Notes: generated from the sequence alone by a model not told the origin. Positions 1 through 10,112 are shown, numbered from the stretch's first letter. The stretch: 64,000 bases of DNA from Sphingobium sp. EP60837 (GCF_001658005.1 NZ_CP015986.1:2419501-2483500), one strand, 5' to 3'. Made by a program: numbers and translations.

Positions 1-1
1 G

Positions 2-523
2 CGGCCGGGCGATCCTCCGCCACATATGCTCGCTCTGGTTGCGGCCAATGCGGTGCATGCGTTAGTCGCGCCGCTCTGTGCGGGGCAGGCGCGGATCAAA
101 TGGCCCAATGATGTCCTGGTGGATGGCGCAAAAATTGCCGGTATCCTGCTGGAGCGGGCCGGGGACGCCGTGGTCGTGGGCATCGGCATCAACGTGACGG
201 GCCATCCGACGGGGCTAGACCGGCCGGTGACGAGTTTAGCGGCGCAATCTGTTGGCGATACGGACGCGAGCGTACTGATCGAGCGGCTTGTCGAGCTGTT
301 CGCGCATTGGTTGGCGGTCTGGCGGGCTCAGGGGCTGGACCCGGTGCGCGCGCACTGGCTGCTAAATGCCCATCCCAAAGGCACGGCTATGCGGGTCGTC
401 CAGCCTGATGGCGAAGTGGTCGAGGGCTCCTTTGATACGCTCGACCAGCAAGGGATGTTGATCCTGCGCTTGGCGAATGGCGACGCGCGTGCCATTCATG
501 CGGGCGACATCCTTCTCATCTGA
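2..523 (+). CDS. birA: Biotin--[acetyl-CoA-carboxylase] ligase, C-terminal part (5' end outside window)
   Basis: BirA activates biotin with ATP and attaches it to the biotin carrier subunit of acetyl-CoA carboxylase in the cytoplasm. The reading frame is open from the first bases, so the N-terminus lies upstream. Visible catalytic-core motifs are [12 protein letters not shown] and KIAGILLE, followed by VVVGIGINV, which together form the biotinyl-AMP pocket; the C-terminal SH3-like segment follows ([19 protein letters not shown]). No DNA-binding domain can be judged because of the cut. It lies 17 bases upstream of coaX, and the birA-coaX-rnj order suggests one operon. Confidence 0.93.
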   Translation, partial: RPGDPPPHMLALVAANAVHALVAPLCAGQARIKWPNDVLVDGAKIAGILLERAGDAVVVGIGINVTGHPTGLDRPVTSLAAQSVGDTDASVLIERLVELFAHWLAVWRAQGLDPVRAHWLLNAHPKGTAMRVVQPDGEVVEGSFDTLDQQGMLILRLANGDARAIHAGDILLI

Positions 524-540
524 TATCCGGGGGACCGGCC

Positions 541-1320
541 ATGCTTCTCGCGATCGACGCGGGCAATACCAATGTGGTTTTCGCGCTGTTGGACGGGCGG
601 GAAATTCGCGCGCGCTGGCGCATCGCAACCGATCCGCGGCGCACGGCCGATGAATATGCGGTGTGGCTCAATCAGTTGCTGATGCTGGAGGGCTACAACA
701 TCGCCGATGTGGACGCGGTGATCATCGCGACCGTGGTGCCCCGCGCGCTTCATAATCTACAGGTGCTTGCCGAGAAATATTTCAAGACGAGTCCGCTGGT
801 TGCGGGCCAAGCGCCGGTAGAATGGGGCATTGAGTTGGACGTCGCGGAGCCTGCATCGGTGGGCGCGGACCGGGTTGTCAACGCGATCGGCGCGCACCAT
901 CTATATGAAGGCGACCTGATCGTCATCGATTTCGGCACGGCGACGACCTTCGATGTCATCGATTATCACGGCACCTATAAGGGCGGCATTATCGCACCCG
1001 GCATCAACCTGTCGCTCGATGCCTTGGTGGCGGCTGCGGCGAAGCTGCCCAAGATTGCGATCGCGCCGCCAGAGAACCGATCGGTTATTGGTCGCACTAC
1101 CGAAGCACAGATGCATATCGGCGTGTTCTGGGGCTATGTGGCGATGATGGAAGGACTTGTCGCCCGCATGCGGGCGGAGATCGGCCGGCCGACCAAAGTG
1201 ATTTCGACGGGCGGACTCGCCGTCCTGTTCGACGAGAATAGCGATATATTCGATGCGATCGCGCCCGACCTCACCATCTTGGGGTTGGCGCTGTTGCACG
1301 AGAGGAGTTTGAATAACTAA
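541..1320 (+). CDS. coaX: Type III pantothenate kinase
   Basis: Catalyses ATP-dependent phosphorylation of pantothenate, the first step of coenzyme A synthesis, as a cytoplasmic dimer. The 259-residue length is normal for CoaX. The ASKHA-fold motifs are visible: [11 protein letters not shown] at residues 6-16 (phosphate loop), GADR at 108-111, and [10 protein letters not shown] at 130-139, followed by GGIIAPG. The start ATG is 17 bases after birA. The stop TAA shares one base with the ATG of the next gene (TAATG), which implies translational coupling to the ribonuclease J gene. Confidence 0.97.
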   Translation: MLLAIDAGNTNVVFALLDGREIRARWRIATDPRRTADEYAVWLNQLLMLEGYNIADVDAVIIATVVPRALHNLQVLAEKYFKTSPLVAGQAPVEWGIELDVAEPASVGADRVVNAIGAHHLYEGDLIVIDFGTATTFDVIDYHGTYKGGIIAPGINLSLDALVAAAAKLPKIAIAPPENRSVIGRTTEAQMHIGVFWGYVAMMEGLVARMRAEIGRPTKVISTGGLAVLFDENSDIFDAIAPDLTILGLALLHERSLNN

Positions 1321-2957
1321 TGACACCTGGAAATGAGCTGCTCTTCCTGGCCCTCGGTGGGTCGGGCGAGATCGGCATGAATGTCAATCTCTACGGCTGC
1401 CAAGGCAAATGGGTGATGGTCGATCTGGGCCTCACCTTTGCTGACCCGGCCTATCCCGGTGTCGAACTGATATTGCCGGACCTTGCCTTTATCGAGGAGC
1501 GAAAGAACGACCTGCTCGGCATCGTGCTGACCCACGGGCATGAGGATCATATCGGGGCGATCCCTTATTTGGCCGCCGATCTCGGCGTCCCGCTCTATGC
1601 GACGCCGTTTACCGCGGGGTTGATCCGGCTCAAGCTGGAGGAAGAGGGGCTGACCCAAGAGGTCGAGCTGAACGTGATCGAGAATGAGGGCAGCTTTGCG
1701 CTCGGTCCGTTCGGCTTCCGCTATGTGCCGCTAGCGCATTCGATTCCCGAGGGTAATGCCGTGCTGATCGAGACCCCTTATGGGCGGATTTTTCACACTG
1801 GCGACTGGAAGCTGGATGAACAGCCGCTGCTTGGTCAGCCATCGACGCCCGAGGAACTGTCGGCGATCGGCGATGAGGGCGTGCTGGCGCTGGTGTGTGA
1901 CAGCACCAATGTCTTCAATGCCGAGGCGAGCGGGTCGGAAGGCGACGTCCGCGAAGGGCTGATGCAGGCGGTCGCAGGTGCGAAGGGGCGGGTGCTGGTC
2001 ACCACCTTCGCTTCCAATGCTGCGCGGCTGCAGACGCTGGGCGAGGTTGCAAACGCCATGGGACGCAAGCTCTGCGTGGCGGGACGGTCGCTAGACCGGA
2101 TCATCGCGACTGCGCGCACCGCGGGCTATCTCAAGGATTTTCCACCGACGATCGATTGGGACGACGTCATGGCGCTGCCGCATAATGAGGTGATGATCAT
2201 TGCCACGGGTGGGCAGGGAGAAGCGCGTGCGGCTTTGTCGCGGATCGCCTTCGACAGCCATCCCATCAAGTTGGACGAAGGCGATATGGTCGTGTTTTCG
2301 TCCAAGCAGATCCCGGGCAATGAGATCGCGATCGGGCGCATTCAAAATGCGCTGGCGGCCAAGGGCGTGCTGATGGTGACGGACCGCCAGGCCGAAGTGC
2401 ATGTCTCGGGCCATCCGGGCCGTCCGGAGTTGGAGGCCATGTATCGCTGGGTACGGCCGCAGATACTGCTCCCCGTGCATGGTGAGCGGCGGCATATGGC
2501 TGAACAGGCGCGGCTGGGCCTGGCGACGGGCGTGCCGCATGCGGTGGTCCAGTCCAATGGCGACCTGCTGCGATTGGCGCCCAATGGCCCGGAGATTATT
2601 GGCCATGAGACGACCGGCAGGCTGGTGCTGGACGGCGACGTGATCCTGCCTGCGGACGGTTCCACCATGAACGAGCGGCGCAAGGTGGCGCTGCATGGTC
2701 AGATCAGCGTGGCTGTTGCGTTGGATCGGAAGGGTAAGCTGATCGGTGACCCCGCTTTGCGCACCCAGGGAGTGCCGGTGGAAGAGGATAAGGACGCGTT
2801 CCTGGCCGAGGCGGCTGATGAAGCGGCGAAGGCTGTTCCCAAGGGCTCGCAGGACGAAGAAGCGCTGCGCGAGCGGGTGCGGCTGGCGGTGCGCCGCACG
2901 GCGACCCGTTGGACCGGCAAAAAGCCGGTGGTGGACGTTCTGCTCATTCGCGCTTAA
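1320..2957 (+). CDS. rnj: Ribonuclease J
   Basis: A metallo-beta-lactamase/beta-CASP ribonuclease with 5'-3' exo- and endonuclease activity in mRNA turnover and rRNA maturation. The zinc-binding motif HGHEDHIGA sits at residues 72-80, with HTGDWKLD further on, and the beta-CASP region carries CDSTN, TTFASNAARL and VHVSGHPGRPEL, then LLPVHGERRH. The length of 545 residues fits RNase J, including the C-terminal domain (KPVVDVLLIRA at the end). It overlaps coaX by one base. The birA-coaX-rnj-DUF1467 order is, to my knowledge, common in sphingomonads. Confidence 0.95.
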   Translation: MTPGNELLFLALGGSGEIGMNVNLYGCQGKWVMVDLGLTFADPAYPGVELILPDLAFIEERKNDLLGIVLTHGHEDHIGAIPYLAADLGVPLYATPFTAGLIRLKLEEEGLTQEVELNVIENEGSFALGPFGFRYVPLAHSIPEGNAVLIETPYGRIFHTGDWKLDEQPLLGQPSTPEELSAIGDEGVLALVCDSTNVFNAEASGSEGDVREGLMQAVAGAKGRVLVTTFASNAARLQTLGEVANAMGRKLCVAGRSLDRIIATARTAGYLKDFPPTIDWDDVMALPHNEVMIIATGGQGEARAALSRIAFDSHPIKLDEGDMVVFSSKQIPGNEIAIGRIQNALAAKGVLMVTDRQAEVHVSGHPGRPELEAMYRWVRPQILLPVHGERRHMAEQARLGLATGVPHAVVQSNGDLLRLAPNGPEIIGHETTGRLVLDGDVILPADGSTMNERRKVALHGQISVAVALDRKGKLIGDPALRTQGVPVEEDKDAFLAEAADEAAKAVPKGSQDEEALRERVRLAVRRTATRWTGKKPVVDVLLIRA

Positions 2958-2968
2958 GGCTGCGGCCC

Positions 2969-3229
2969 ATGAATTGGTACGCGATCTTCGCCATTTATGT
3001 GCTCTTCTGGGTGATCAGCGCGTTCATCGTCTTGCCGTTCGGCATCCGCACGCCCGATGAGACGGGCGAGGTGATGCTGAAAGGGCAGGCGGACAGCGCG
3101 CCCAGCAACTTTCGTCCAGGGATGGTCGCAATACGTGCGACCATCCTGTCCGCGGTGCTGTTCGGGCTATATTATGCCAATTATGTGGAAGGCTGGGTGA
3201 CGTTGGAGCGGCTGACTCATACATATTGA
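2969..3229 (+). CDS. DUF1467 family small membrane protein
   Basis: An 86-residue protein with two predicted transmembrane helices, near residues 4-22 (IFAIYVLFWVISAFIVLPF) and 50-68 (IRATILSAVLFGLYYANYV). The motif FGIRTPDE between them is typical of DUF1467, a family of unknown function that I recall next to ribonuclease J or proS in alphaproteobacteria. I chose the internal ATG at 2969 (MNWYAIFAIY) rather than the longer frame from 2909, because the extra N-terminus only overlaps the end of rnj. It starts 11 bases after rnj and is probably the last gene of the birA operon. Confidence 0.85.
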   Translation: MNWYAIFAIYVLFWVISAFIVLPFGIRTPDETGEVMLKGQADSAPSNFRPGMVAIRATILSAVLFGLYYANYVEGWVTLERLTHTY

Positions 3230-3311
3230 GTTTCGGACGAAAAGGGATCCGACGAACTCAGCCTCAGCGGCGTGAAAAATCAGGGATGAGAAGCGCGCTG
3301 GCCTGAGCCCT

Positions 3312-3968
3312 TTAGTGGAGCCCCACGGCCGGAATTTCGCTGTCGATCGACATCATCATGATGATGAGTTCGGAGCGCGACTTGATGCCCAGCTTCTGGA
3401 AGATGCTGTGCAGATGTACCTTGACGGTGCCTTCGGTCAGTCCGCAGCGCGCGGCAATTTCGCGGTTGCGCAGGCCCGCGCGAATAAGGCCCGCGATTTC
3501 GAGTTCGCGTTCGGTCAGGGTGGAAAGCGCGTTGCTGTCGTTCGCGGGAGCGGAGATGCTGTGGACCAGCGCCTGCTCCATAACGAAGGGCGAAATGCTT
3601 TTATTGCCGCTGAGCACCTGACCGATGCAGGTCAGCAATTCGTTGGGATCGCTATCCTTCAGCACGACGCCATCGACGCCCAGCTTGATCGCTTCCAGCG
3701 TCTGATCGGGGCGGATATGAACGGTCATGAAGATGACCGGAACCGTGCTGCCGCTGTTGCGAATGGCCGAAAGGATCGCGAGGCCGCCGCCGTCCTTCAT
3801 ACTGACATCGAGGATCAGCAAATCCGGTTGGTCCGCCTGCAGGCGGGAAATGGCCTCATCCACCGATCGCGCGCAGAATATGACGTCATGGCCATGCGAG
3901 CTGAGGAACTGGGCCATGCCGTCCAGGAAGATTGGGTGATCGTCAACAATTGCAATTTGGGCCATCAT
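3312..3968 (-). CDS. NarL/FixJ-family two-component response regulator
   Basis: A 218-residue response regulator. The receiver domain (about residues 1-120) has the acidic pair in IVDDHPIF, the phosphoacceptor Asp in LLILDVSMKDGG, the Thr in VIFMTVH and the Lys in VVLKDSDP. The C-terminal LuxR helix-turn-helix (about 147-205) contains LTERELEIAGLI, NREIA and EGTVKVHLHSIFQKLG. The gene overlaps the end of the upstream kinase gene by 4 bases on the same strand, so the two almost certainly form a cognate pair. The target genes cannot be read from the sequence. A second ATG is directly adjacent (MM), so the start may be one codon shorter. Confidence 0.93.
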   Translation of the reverse strand: MMAQIAIVDDHPIFLDGMAQFLSSHGHDVIFCARSVDEAISRLQADQPDLLILDVSMKDGGGLAILSAIRNSGSTVPVIFMTVHIRPDQTLEAIKLGVDGVVLKDSDPNELLTCIGQVLSGNKSISPFVMEQALVHSISAPANDSNALSTLTERELEIAGLIRAGLRNREIAARCGLTEGTVKVHLHSIFQKLGIKSRSELIIMMMSIDSEIPAVGLH

Positions 3969-5698
3969 GTTGGGGACCTCGGTAAGGATGAAGGCAGTCT
4001 AATCGAGATTAGTGAATTCATGCTTAAGTTGTGGAAATAGGCGGTGCCGCCGATCTTTCCCAACCGCTTCATGATCGACTGCGACTGAAGCTCAAAGTCG
4101 CCGGTGTAGCTTTCCCGCTTCACGGGCTGAGCGCCCGGATTGTCCTTGAGCGCGATCAATATCTCGTCATCCGCCTGGGCGAGAGAGACGGTAATATGCT
4201 GAGCAGCCGCATGCTTGACCGCGTTGGCGGCGGCTTCCCTGATCAAAAATTCAACCTCGGCAGCGGTTTCCGGCAGCACGGTCATGGGGTGATCGATTGG
4301 GTTCAACCGACACTCTATGCCCCATTGTAAGGCTATGAAGCGGCAGCAGCGCTCGACCTCCCGGCCAAGTTCCACATTGCCCGCGATGCTTTCGGTCGTG
4401 TTGAGCAGGCGGCGCAGATGCGCCTGTTCGGAGGTGACAAGCTCTTCCATAGCGCGCAGTTCGCTAAGCTGATGCGGGGCGTCGATCGTTGCGAGGCCGT
4501 GGATCGCGGTCACGAGCCTTACGCGGAGTGCGGCGAGCGTCTGGAGGACGCTGTCGTGCAGGTCGCGGCTGAGCGCGAGGCGCGCTTCAGCAAAGGTGCG
4601 CTCACGCCAAGCAAGAAAGAAGAAATGCCGTTCGAGGAAAAGCTCCAGACCTTCCTGTATGCGCAGCGCGCGCAGCAGCACGGCAGGCGACCAGCCGTGG
4701 CGCGTGCCGACGAAGATGCGGCCCCGCAATTCGCCGGTCTGGACATGGAAGCTGACGCCCTGGCCGGGCCCCATGATGTCCAGCACAGCTTCGGTGAGGT
4801 GTGACGCCTTTTCATTGCGCAATATGCCGAGACGGCTACGCAGCAAGATGCGGCTGGTTTGGCTGGAATAGAGGAAGGGCGCCTCGCGCGGGGTAATGCC
4901 AAGCAGGCTGTCATTCTGCCGGTCGGGCAGGCTGATGGTGCGGGGGCCTTCGGCGTCTATGATCTCGCAATGAACGGCACCTTCATCCATCTGCCAGACC
5001 AAGGCGCAGTAGCGGGCGGCCATGAGATCGGAAATTTGCTCGACGACAAAGCGGGGCAGCGATTTCTGGAAAGAGAGGCCGACGGCCTGCAATCGTTCCG
5101 ACCAGCTGATCAGTCGCTTTTCCAGGATCGACATGCTGAGCATCGCCGCCGCGATGGTGCAGCCGATGAGGACGGTGAGGCCATCTATTGCCCGATCAAC
5201 TTCTGCGACATGGCGAGAGGATGCCCAGGACTCATAATAGCCGCGAGCCAGGAAGGCGAGAACAAGGCAAAGCGCAAGGACGATGATGGAGCCCCGACCA
5301 AAGCGGTCCGATGCCGACCAGGCCACGAAAAAGAGACAGGCCAGTGCTGCGATCTGTAAGGGTTCGCACAGCACGATCACCGTCAGGAAGATGATGATGT
5401 CGATGAAGAGCGACATTGGACGCAGCAGCAGGGCGAGCGGCGGCGTCAGCATCTGATGAGCGATGCTGATAAGGGTCCAGAACCAGATGCCGGCCTGCAC
5501 CAGCGACAGGGTCCGCGCGAAATCGGGGTCGTTGCTGAACATCGCCGACGCCTGCCAGGTGGCAGCCGCAGCAAAGGCGACGCGGGATACGGCAAAACCC
5601 AGCGTCGGCGATCGACCCAGCCAAAGCACCAGGCGATCCATCGCGGTCGATGACGCCTTCGGCATATTCAACATGGTGGCATGTCCCCCGACTCCCAC
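3965..5698 (-). CDS. NarL-type sensor histidine kinase, multi-pass membrane protein
   Basis: A 577-residue kinase of the HisKA_3/NarX class. The N-terminal third holds about five or six hydrophobic helices (for example SLFIDIIIFLTVIVLCEPL and GSIIVLALCLVLAFLARG). A cytoplasmic linker follows, then the dimerisation and phosphotransfer helix with SRDLHDSVLQTLAALR, where the His is the phosphoacceptor. The C-terminal ATPase contains EAAANAVKHAAA (N box) and a shortened G region (ALKDNPG). No extracytoplasmic ligand domain is apparent, so sensing may be within the membrane. The start could also be the ATG 8 codons on (MLNMPKASS). The gene precedes and overlaps its response regulator. Confidence 0.9.
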   Translation of the reverse strand: MGVGGHATMLNMPKASSTAMDRLVLWLGRSPTLGFAVSRVAFAAAATWQASAMFSNDPDFARTLSLVQAGIWFWTLISIAHQMLTPPLALLLRPMSLFIDIIIFLTVIVLCEPLQIAALACLFFVAWSASDRFGRGSIIVLALCLVLAFLARGYYESWASSRHVAEVDRAIDGLTVLIGCTIAAAMLSMSILEKRLISWSERLQAVGLSFQKSLPRFVVEQISDLMAARYCALVWQMDEGAVHCEIIDAEGPRTISLPDRQNDSLLGITPREAPFLYSSQTSRILLRSRLGILRNEKASHLTEAVLDIMGPGQGVSFHVQTGELRGRIFVGTRHGWSPAVLLRALRIQEGLELFLERHFFFLAWRERTFAEARLALSRDLHDSVLQTLAALRVRLVTAIHGLATIDAPHQLSELRAMEELVTSEQAHLRRLLNTTESIAGNVELGREVERCCRFIALQWGIECRLNPIDHPMTVLPETAAEVEFLIREAAANAVKHAAAQHITVSLAQADDEILIALKDNPGAQPVKRESYTGDFELQSQSIMKRLGKIGGTAYFHNLSMNSLISIRLPSSLPRSPT

Positions 5699-5805
5699 AT
5701 AATTATCTGACCACAGTCCGGACGGAGAAACAACTTATATCGGCCGGGATAAGAAGTCGTACCTGTCCCATGGCGTGACATCGGCGGCGCGGCTAAGGAA
5801 GGGAA

Positions 5806-6540
5806 ATGGCGGTGCTGATCACTCCTGCCCTGGTTTGCGGGGTGCGATCCCATGGCGAACATGGCGCGATCGCGCGGTTGCTGACACCGGATCAGGGGCT
5901 GCTGGCGGGCTATGTGCGGGGCGGAAGGTCGCGGGCGTCGCGACCGGTGCTGTTGCCCGGAAACAGCGTGAAGGCCGAATTTCGCGCGCGGACCGAAGAG
6001 CAGTTGGCCGGGCTGACGGTGGAGTTGGAGCATAGCCGCGCGCCGCTTTTGTCCGAGCCCCTGCCTGCGGCGGCGATCGATTGGGTCTGTGCGCTGACGG
6101 CGGCGGCACTGCCTGAGGGCACGCCGTATCCAGCGCTGTATCAGGCGCTGGATGGCGTGCTGGGGGCGGTTGATGCGGCTCCCGCAGCCCGAGGTTGGGC
6201 GGTTGCGCTGGTGCGCTATGAGCTGCTGCTGCTGGCGGAGCTGGGCTTTGGGTTGGATCTTGGCCGTTGCGCGGCGACTGGGGCTGCTGGGGATTTGGCC
6301 TATGTCAGTCCCCGCAGCGCTGCTGCGGTCAGCCGTGACGCGGCCGTGGGATATGAGAGCCGACTGCTGCCGCTGCCGCGCTTCCTGTTGGAAGGCGGAG
6401 CGGCGGAATGGAGCGAGATATTGGATGGGCTAAGGCTAACCGGCTTCTTTCTGGAGCGGTCCGTGCTGACCGAATGGAAGGCCGATGTGCTTGCCGCGCG
6501 TGAGAGGCTCGTCGATCGCCTGAAAAGAGCGGTTGCGTGA
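5806..6540 (+). CDS. recO: DNA repair protein RecO
   Basis: RecO helps load RecA onto SSB-coated single-stranded DNA in the RecFOR pathway. The 244-residue protein has the N-terminal OB-fold segment ([33 protein letters not shown]) and the helical C-terminal region with [15 protein letters not shown] and [13 protein letters not shown]. Only one Cys of the zinc-finger position of some RecO proteins is kept. The gene diverges from the two-component kinase with about 107 bases between starts, and leuB follows 50 bases downstream. Confidence 0.92.
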   Translation: MAVLITPALVCGVRSHGEHGAIARLLTPDQGLLAGYVRGGRSRASRPVLLPGNSVKAEFRARTEEQLAGLTVELEHSRAPLLSEPLPAAAIDWVCALTAAALPEGTPYPALYQALDGVLGAVDAAPAARGWAVALVRYELLLLAELGFGLDLGRCAATGAAGDLAYVSPRSAAAVSRDAAVGYESRLLPLPRFLLEGGAAEWSEILDGLRLTGFFLERSVLTEWKADVLAARERLVDRLKRAVA

Positions 6541-6590
6541 GGCGCGGCGGCTTCATAAGGGGCGGCCATCAGTTCTAAGGAGTTGCAGCC

Positions 6591-7637
6591 ATGTTGATCG
6601 CCCTTTTTCCCGGAGATGGTATCGGTCCCGAGATCATCGCGCAGGCGCGGCGCGTGCTGGATGCGCTGGCGATCGATGGCCTGATCTATGAGGAAGGGCT
6701 GGTGGGCGGCGCGGCATACAAGGCTGTGGGCCATCCGCTGCCCCCCGAAACGCTGGAGCTGGCGAAGCGTGCGGACGCTATCCTGTTCGGCGCGGTAGGC
6801 GATCCGGACTGCGACTCGCTGGAGCGGCATCTGCGGCCTGAGCAGGCGATCCTGGGGCTGCGCAAGGCGCTGGGCCTTTTCTCCAACCTGCGCCCGGCCA
6901 AGGTGTTCCCCGAACTGGCCGATGCGTCGGCGCTGAAGAAGGAGGTGGCGAGCGCCATCGACCTGCTCATTGTGCGCGAGACCAATGGTGACGTCTATTT
7001 TGGTGAGAAGGGCATGCGCAAGACGGCCGATGGCTTGCGCGAGGGCTATGACATCATGTCCTATAATGAAGAGCAGGTGCGTAAGATCGCGCATCAGGGC
7101 TTTCAGGCGGCGCGCGCGCGGCGCGGCAAGCTGTGTTCGGTGGACAAGGCCAATGTGCTGGAGACGAGCCAGCTGTGGCGCGATGTGGTGATCGAGGTGT
7201 CGGCCGAATATCCCGATGTCGCCCTTTCCCACATGTATGTCGATAATGCCGCGATGCAGTTGGTGCGCGATCCGGGCCAGTTCGACGTGATCGTCACCGG
7301 CAACATGTTCGGGGATATTCTTTCGGATCAGGCGAGCATGTGCGTCGGATCGATCGGCATGCTGGCGTCGGCGACGCTTAACGACAGCAATCAGGGGCTT
7401 TATGAGCCGATCCATGGCTCCGCGCCTGACATTGCGGGCCAGGGCAAGGCCAATCCGCTGGCAACGGTTCTGTCGGCCGGGATGATGCTGCGCTACTCGC
7501 TGGGTCTGCCGGAACAGGCCGACCGGATTGAGGCCGCCGTCGGCAAGGCTCTTGCCAATGGCGCGCGCAGCTTTGACCTAGGCGGAAGCATGAACACGGT
7601 CGAGATGGGCGACGCCGTGCTGGCGGCGCTGGTGTAA
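6591..7637 (+). CDS. leuB: 3-isopropylmalate dehydrogenase
   Basis: Oxidatively decarboxylates 3-isopropylmalate to 2-oxoisocaproate with NAD, in leucine synthesis. The 348 residues are a usual length. Family motifs are PGDGIGPEI at the N-terminus, [25 protein letters not shown], and the metal- and substrate-binding stretch [14 protein letters not shown] followed by [36 protein letters not shown] binds the cofactor adenosine. A clear Shine-Dalgarno (AAGGAG) precedes the ATG. metZ starts 11 bases after its end, so the two are probably co-transcribed. Confidence 0.97.
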   Translation: MLIALFPGDGIGPEIIAQARRVLDALAIDGLIYEEGLVGGAAYKAVGHPLPPETLELAKRADAILFGAVGDPDCDSLERHLRPEQAILGLRKALGLFSNLRPAKVFPELADASALKKEVASAIDLLIVRETNGDVYFGEKGMRKTADGLREGYDIMSYNEEQVRKIAHQGFQAARARRGKLCSVDKANVLETSQLWRDVVIEVSAEYPDVALSHMYVDNAAMQLVRDPGQFDVIVTGNMFGDILSDQASMCVGSIGMLASATLNDSNQGLYEPIHGSAPDIAGQGKANPLATVLSAGMMLRYSLGLPEQADRIEAAVGKALANGARSFDLGGSMNTVEMGDAVLAALV

Positions 7638-7647
7638 GGAACAGGCG

Positions 7648-8856
7648 ATGAAGCGCAGGAGCGGGCAGGACCCGGAAATTACCAAGAACTGGCGTCCGGC
7701 TACCCTCGCGGTGCGGGGCGGCAGCGCGCGTAGTGAGTGGGGCGAAACCTCCGAAGCGCTGTTCCTGACCAGCGGCTATAGCTACGACCGGGCGGAAGAC
7801 GCAGCGATGCGCTTTGCGGGCGAGCAGCAGGGCATGACCTACAGCCGCTTGCAGAATCCGACCGTCGAGATGCTGGAAAAGCGCATCGCCCTGCTGGAAG
7901 GCGCCGAGGCATGCCGCGCGACCGCAACCGGCATGGCGGCGATGACGGCGGCGCTGCTGTGCCAGCTGTCGGCGGGCGACCATGTGGTGGCGGGCAAGGC
8001 GCTATTTGGTTCCTGCCGCTGGCTGACCGATACGCTGCTGCCCAAATTCGGGATCGAGACGACCACGGTCGATGCGACCGATAATGCTGCTTGGGAAGCC
8101 GCGGTGCGGCCGAACACGAAGGTCTTCTTCTTCGAGACGCCTGCCAATCCAACCATGGATGTTGTCGATCTGGCTGCAGTTTGCGGCATCGCCAAGGCCC
8201 ATGGCATCGTGAGCGTCGTCGATAATGCCTTTGCTACGCCCGCGCTGCAGCGGCCGATGGATTTCGGGGCCGACGTCGTCGCCTATAGCGCGACGAAGAT
8301 GATGGATGGGCAGGGTCGCGTGCTGGCGGGCGCAATCTGCGGCACGGAAGATTTCATCATCAACACGCTGCTGCCCTTCCATCGCAATACCGGGCCGACG
8401 CTCAGCGCATTCAATGCCTGGGTGGTGCTGAAGGGGCTGGAGACGCTGGATCTACGTATCCGCCGTCAGAGCGAAAACGCACTAAAGGTGGCAAGATTCC
8501 TGGAAGGTCGCGTGGCGAAGGTCCTCTATCCGGGGCTCGAAAGCCATCCGCAGCATGATCTGGCCATGAAGCAGATGGAAATGGCCGGGCCGATCTTCTC
8601 GCTTTATGTTGGGGGCGGGCGCAAGGAGGCGCACGGGCTGCTCAATGGGCTGGAGCTGGTGGATATCAGCAACAATATCGGGGATTCCCGATCGCTGATG
8701 ACGCATCCCGCTTCGACCACCCATTATGGTATGGCGGAAGAAGCGCGGCTGGAGGTCGGGATTACGGAAGACATGCTGCGCCTGAATGTTGGCTTGGAAG
8801 ACGCGGACGATGTGATCGAGGATCTCGATCGCGCGCTCAAGTCGATAGGCCGTTGA
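7648..8856 (+). CDS. metZ: O-succinylhomoserine sulfhydrylase
   Basis: A pyridoxal-phosphate enzyme that forms homocysteine from O-succinylhomoserine and sulfide, the direct route to methionine. The 402 residues belong to the Cys/Met metabolism PLP family: YSRLQNPTVEMLEKRIALLEG near the N-terminus, ATGMAAMTAALL, FFFETPANPTMDVVDL, VVDNAFATPALQRP, and the cofactor Lys in YSATKMMDGQGRVLAG. LMTHPASTTHYGM near the C-terminus is the substrate carboxylate region. Its stop overlaps the next start by 4 bases. Cystathionine-family relatives share the fold, but the N-terminal TLAVRGG and the overall pattern fit MetZ. Confidence 0.92.
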   Translation: MKRRSGQDPEITKNWRPATLAVRGGSARSEWGETSEALFLTSGYSYDRAEDAAMRFAGEQQGMTYSRLQNPTVEMLEKRIALLEGAEACRATATGMAAMTAALLCQLSAGDHVVAGKALFGSCRWLTDTLLPKFGIETTTVDATDNAAWEAAVRPNTKVFFFETPANPTMDVVDLAAVCGIAKAHGIVSVVDNAFATPALQRPMDFGADVVAYSATKMMDGQGRVLAGAICGTEDFIINTLLPFHRNTGPTLSAFNAWVVLKGLETLDLRIRRQSENALKVARFLEGRVAKVLYPGLESHPQHDLAMKQMEMAGPIFSLYVGGGRKEAHGLLNGLELVDISNNIGDSRSLMTHPASTTHYGMAEEARLEVGITEDMLRLNVGLEDADDVIEDLDRALKSIGR

Positions 8857-9287
8857 CGGACGCGGGGCGAAAGGCGCATCCTTTTCTCGTGAATGCGCTT
8901 TTCCCCTTCCACGCGACCACGCGCGACATCAACGTGCATGTGGCCGTCACCTTCCTGCCCGAACAATCGGAACCGGACAGGGGGCGTTGGTTCTGGGCCT
9001 ATCATATCCGGATCGAGAATGATGGCGACCAGCCGGTGCAGTTGCTGACTCGTCACTGGGTCATCACCGATGGCCGTGGAACGCAGCATCGTGTCGATGG
9101 CGATGGTGTCGTGGGAGAGCAGCCGGTGGTGCAGCCGGGCAGAAGCTATGACTATGTATCGGGCTGTCCGCTCAACACGCCCACAGGATCGATGCGCGGC
9201 CATTACCACATGATCGGCGCCAGCGGGGAGACGTTCGACATTGCCATTCCCCACTTCGCGCTCATAGCGCCGGCGGTTGCTGAATGA
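8853..9287 (+). CDS. apaG: ApaG domain protein (Co2+/Mg2+ efflux-associated)
   Basis: A single-domain protein with an Ig/fibronectin III-like beta-sandwich. ApaG is linked in enterobacteria to cobalt resistance and magnesium efflux, but its molecular role is unsettled. Family signatures are WFWAYHIRIENDGDQPVQLLTRHWVITDGRG, VVGEQPVVQPGRSYDYVSGCPLNTPTGSMRGHY and FDIAIPHFAL. The listed start is a TTG at 8853 overlapping the metZ stop by 4 bases. A GTG at 8889 (VNALFPFHATTRDI) would give 132 residues, closer to the usual ApaG length, and is a good alternative. The stop overlaps the next gene by 4 bases (ATGA). Confidence 0.9.
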   Translation: MTDAGRKAHPFLVNALFPFHATTRDINVHVAVTFLPEQSEPDRGRWFWAYHIRIENDGDQPVQLLTRHWVITDGRGTQHRVDGDGVVGEQPVVQPGRSYDYVSGCPLNTPTGSMRGHYHMIGASGETFDIAIPHFALIAPAVAE

Positions 9288-10075
9288 AGCGTACCCACTT
9301 GCCGCTTAATGGCCTGCGCGTGCTGGATGCGGCGGCGCGGCACCTGTCCTTCACCCGCGCGGCGGACGAGCTGGCGGTTACGCCTGCGGCCGTCGGACAG
9401 CAGATACGCGCGTTGGAGGATCTGCTGGGCGTCGTTCTGTTCCGCCGCACGCCCAAGGGGCTGGAACTGACGCCGGAGACCGAGGCGGGGCTGGAGGCTT
9501 TGCGGGCGGGTTTCCTGGAATTTGAAGAAGCGGTGCGGGCTATGCAGGCGGGGCAGTCCAGTTCCTCGCTGACGATCGCAGCGCCGCGCGACATTACCGC
9601 GAAATGGCTGCAGCCGCGCCTTGCAAGCTATGCTGCGGGTCAGCCTGACCTGAAATTCGCTCTCGTCGCGGCAGATGAAACGCTGGACTTCACCGAGGCC
9701 AATCTGGACCTGGCGTTGCGGCTGGCAGAAGGGCCTGGCGAGCATGAAGGCGTGAAGCTGGGGGAAGCGAGCTTCGTGACCGTCGAGGGTGCGGAGGGAG
9801 GCCCTGAACACCGCATCGACTGGCCAGGCTGCCCGGCGGCAAGCGAGCCGGCGACGATCCGCGTCGCCGATGCCGGGCTTGCCATCGAAGCGGCTATCAA
9901 CGGCTTTGGACGGGCCACGGTGCCACTACTGCTGGCGCAAGCCGATATCAATGCGGGCCGGGTGCGTGCTGTCGGCGACGCGGTGGAGACGCCGCTTGCC
10001 TATTGGCTGATCGCGCCCTTGCCGCAATGGCGGCAGAAAAAGGTGAAAGCGTTGATAGAGGCGCTGACTTCCTGA
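9284..10075 (+). CDS. LysR-family transcriptional regulator, GcvA-like
   Basis: A 263-residue regulator with an N-terminal winged helix (residues 1-65: LNGLRVLDAAARHLSFTRAADELAVTPAAVGQQIRALED, then LFRRTPKGLELT) and a periplasmic-binding-protein-like effector domain. The LNGLRVLDAAARH start and the DITAKWLQPRLASY segment resemble the GcvA/AmpR subgroup. It is about 35 residues shorter than usual for LysR proteins, with the loss in the effector domain. It is coupled by ATGA overlap to apaG at the end of the leuB-metZ run, so it may be co-expressed with methionine genes; its target is not apparent. Confidence 0.88.
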   Translation: MKRTHLPLNGLRVLDAAARHLSFTRAADELAVTPAAVGQQIRALEDLLGVVLFRRTPKGLELTPETEAGLEALRAGFLEFEEAVRAMQAGQSSSSLTIAAPRDITAKWLQPRLASYAAGQPDLKFALVAADETLDFTEANLDLALRLAEGPGEHEGVKLGEASFVTVEGAEGGPEHRIDWPGCPAASEPATIRVADAGLAIEAAINGFGRATVPLLLAQADINAGRVRAVGDAVETPLAYWLIAPLPQWRQKKVKALIEALTS

Positions 10076-10112
10076 TTATCCGGCGGTCTGCGGCTGTGGG
10101 GGAGGGGGTGGA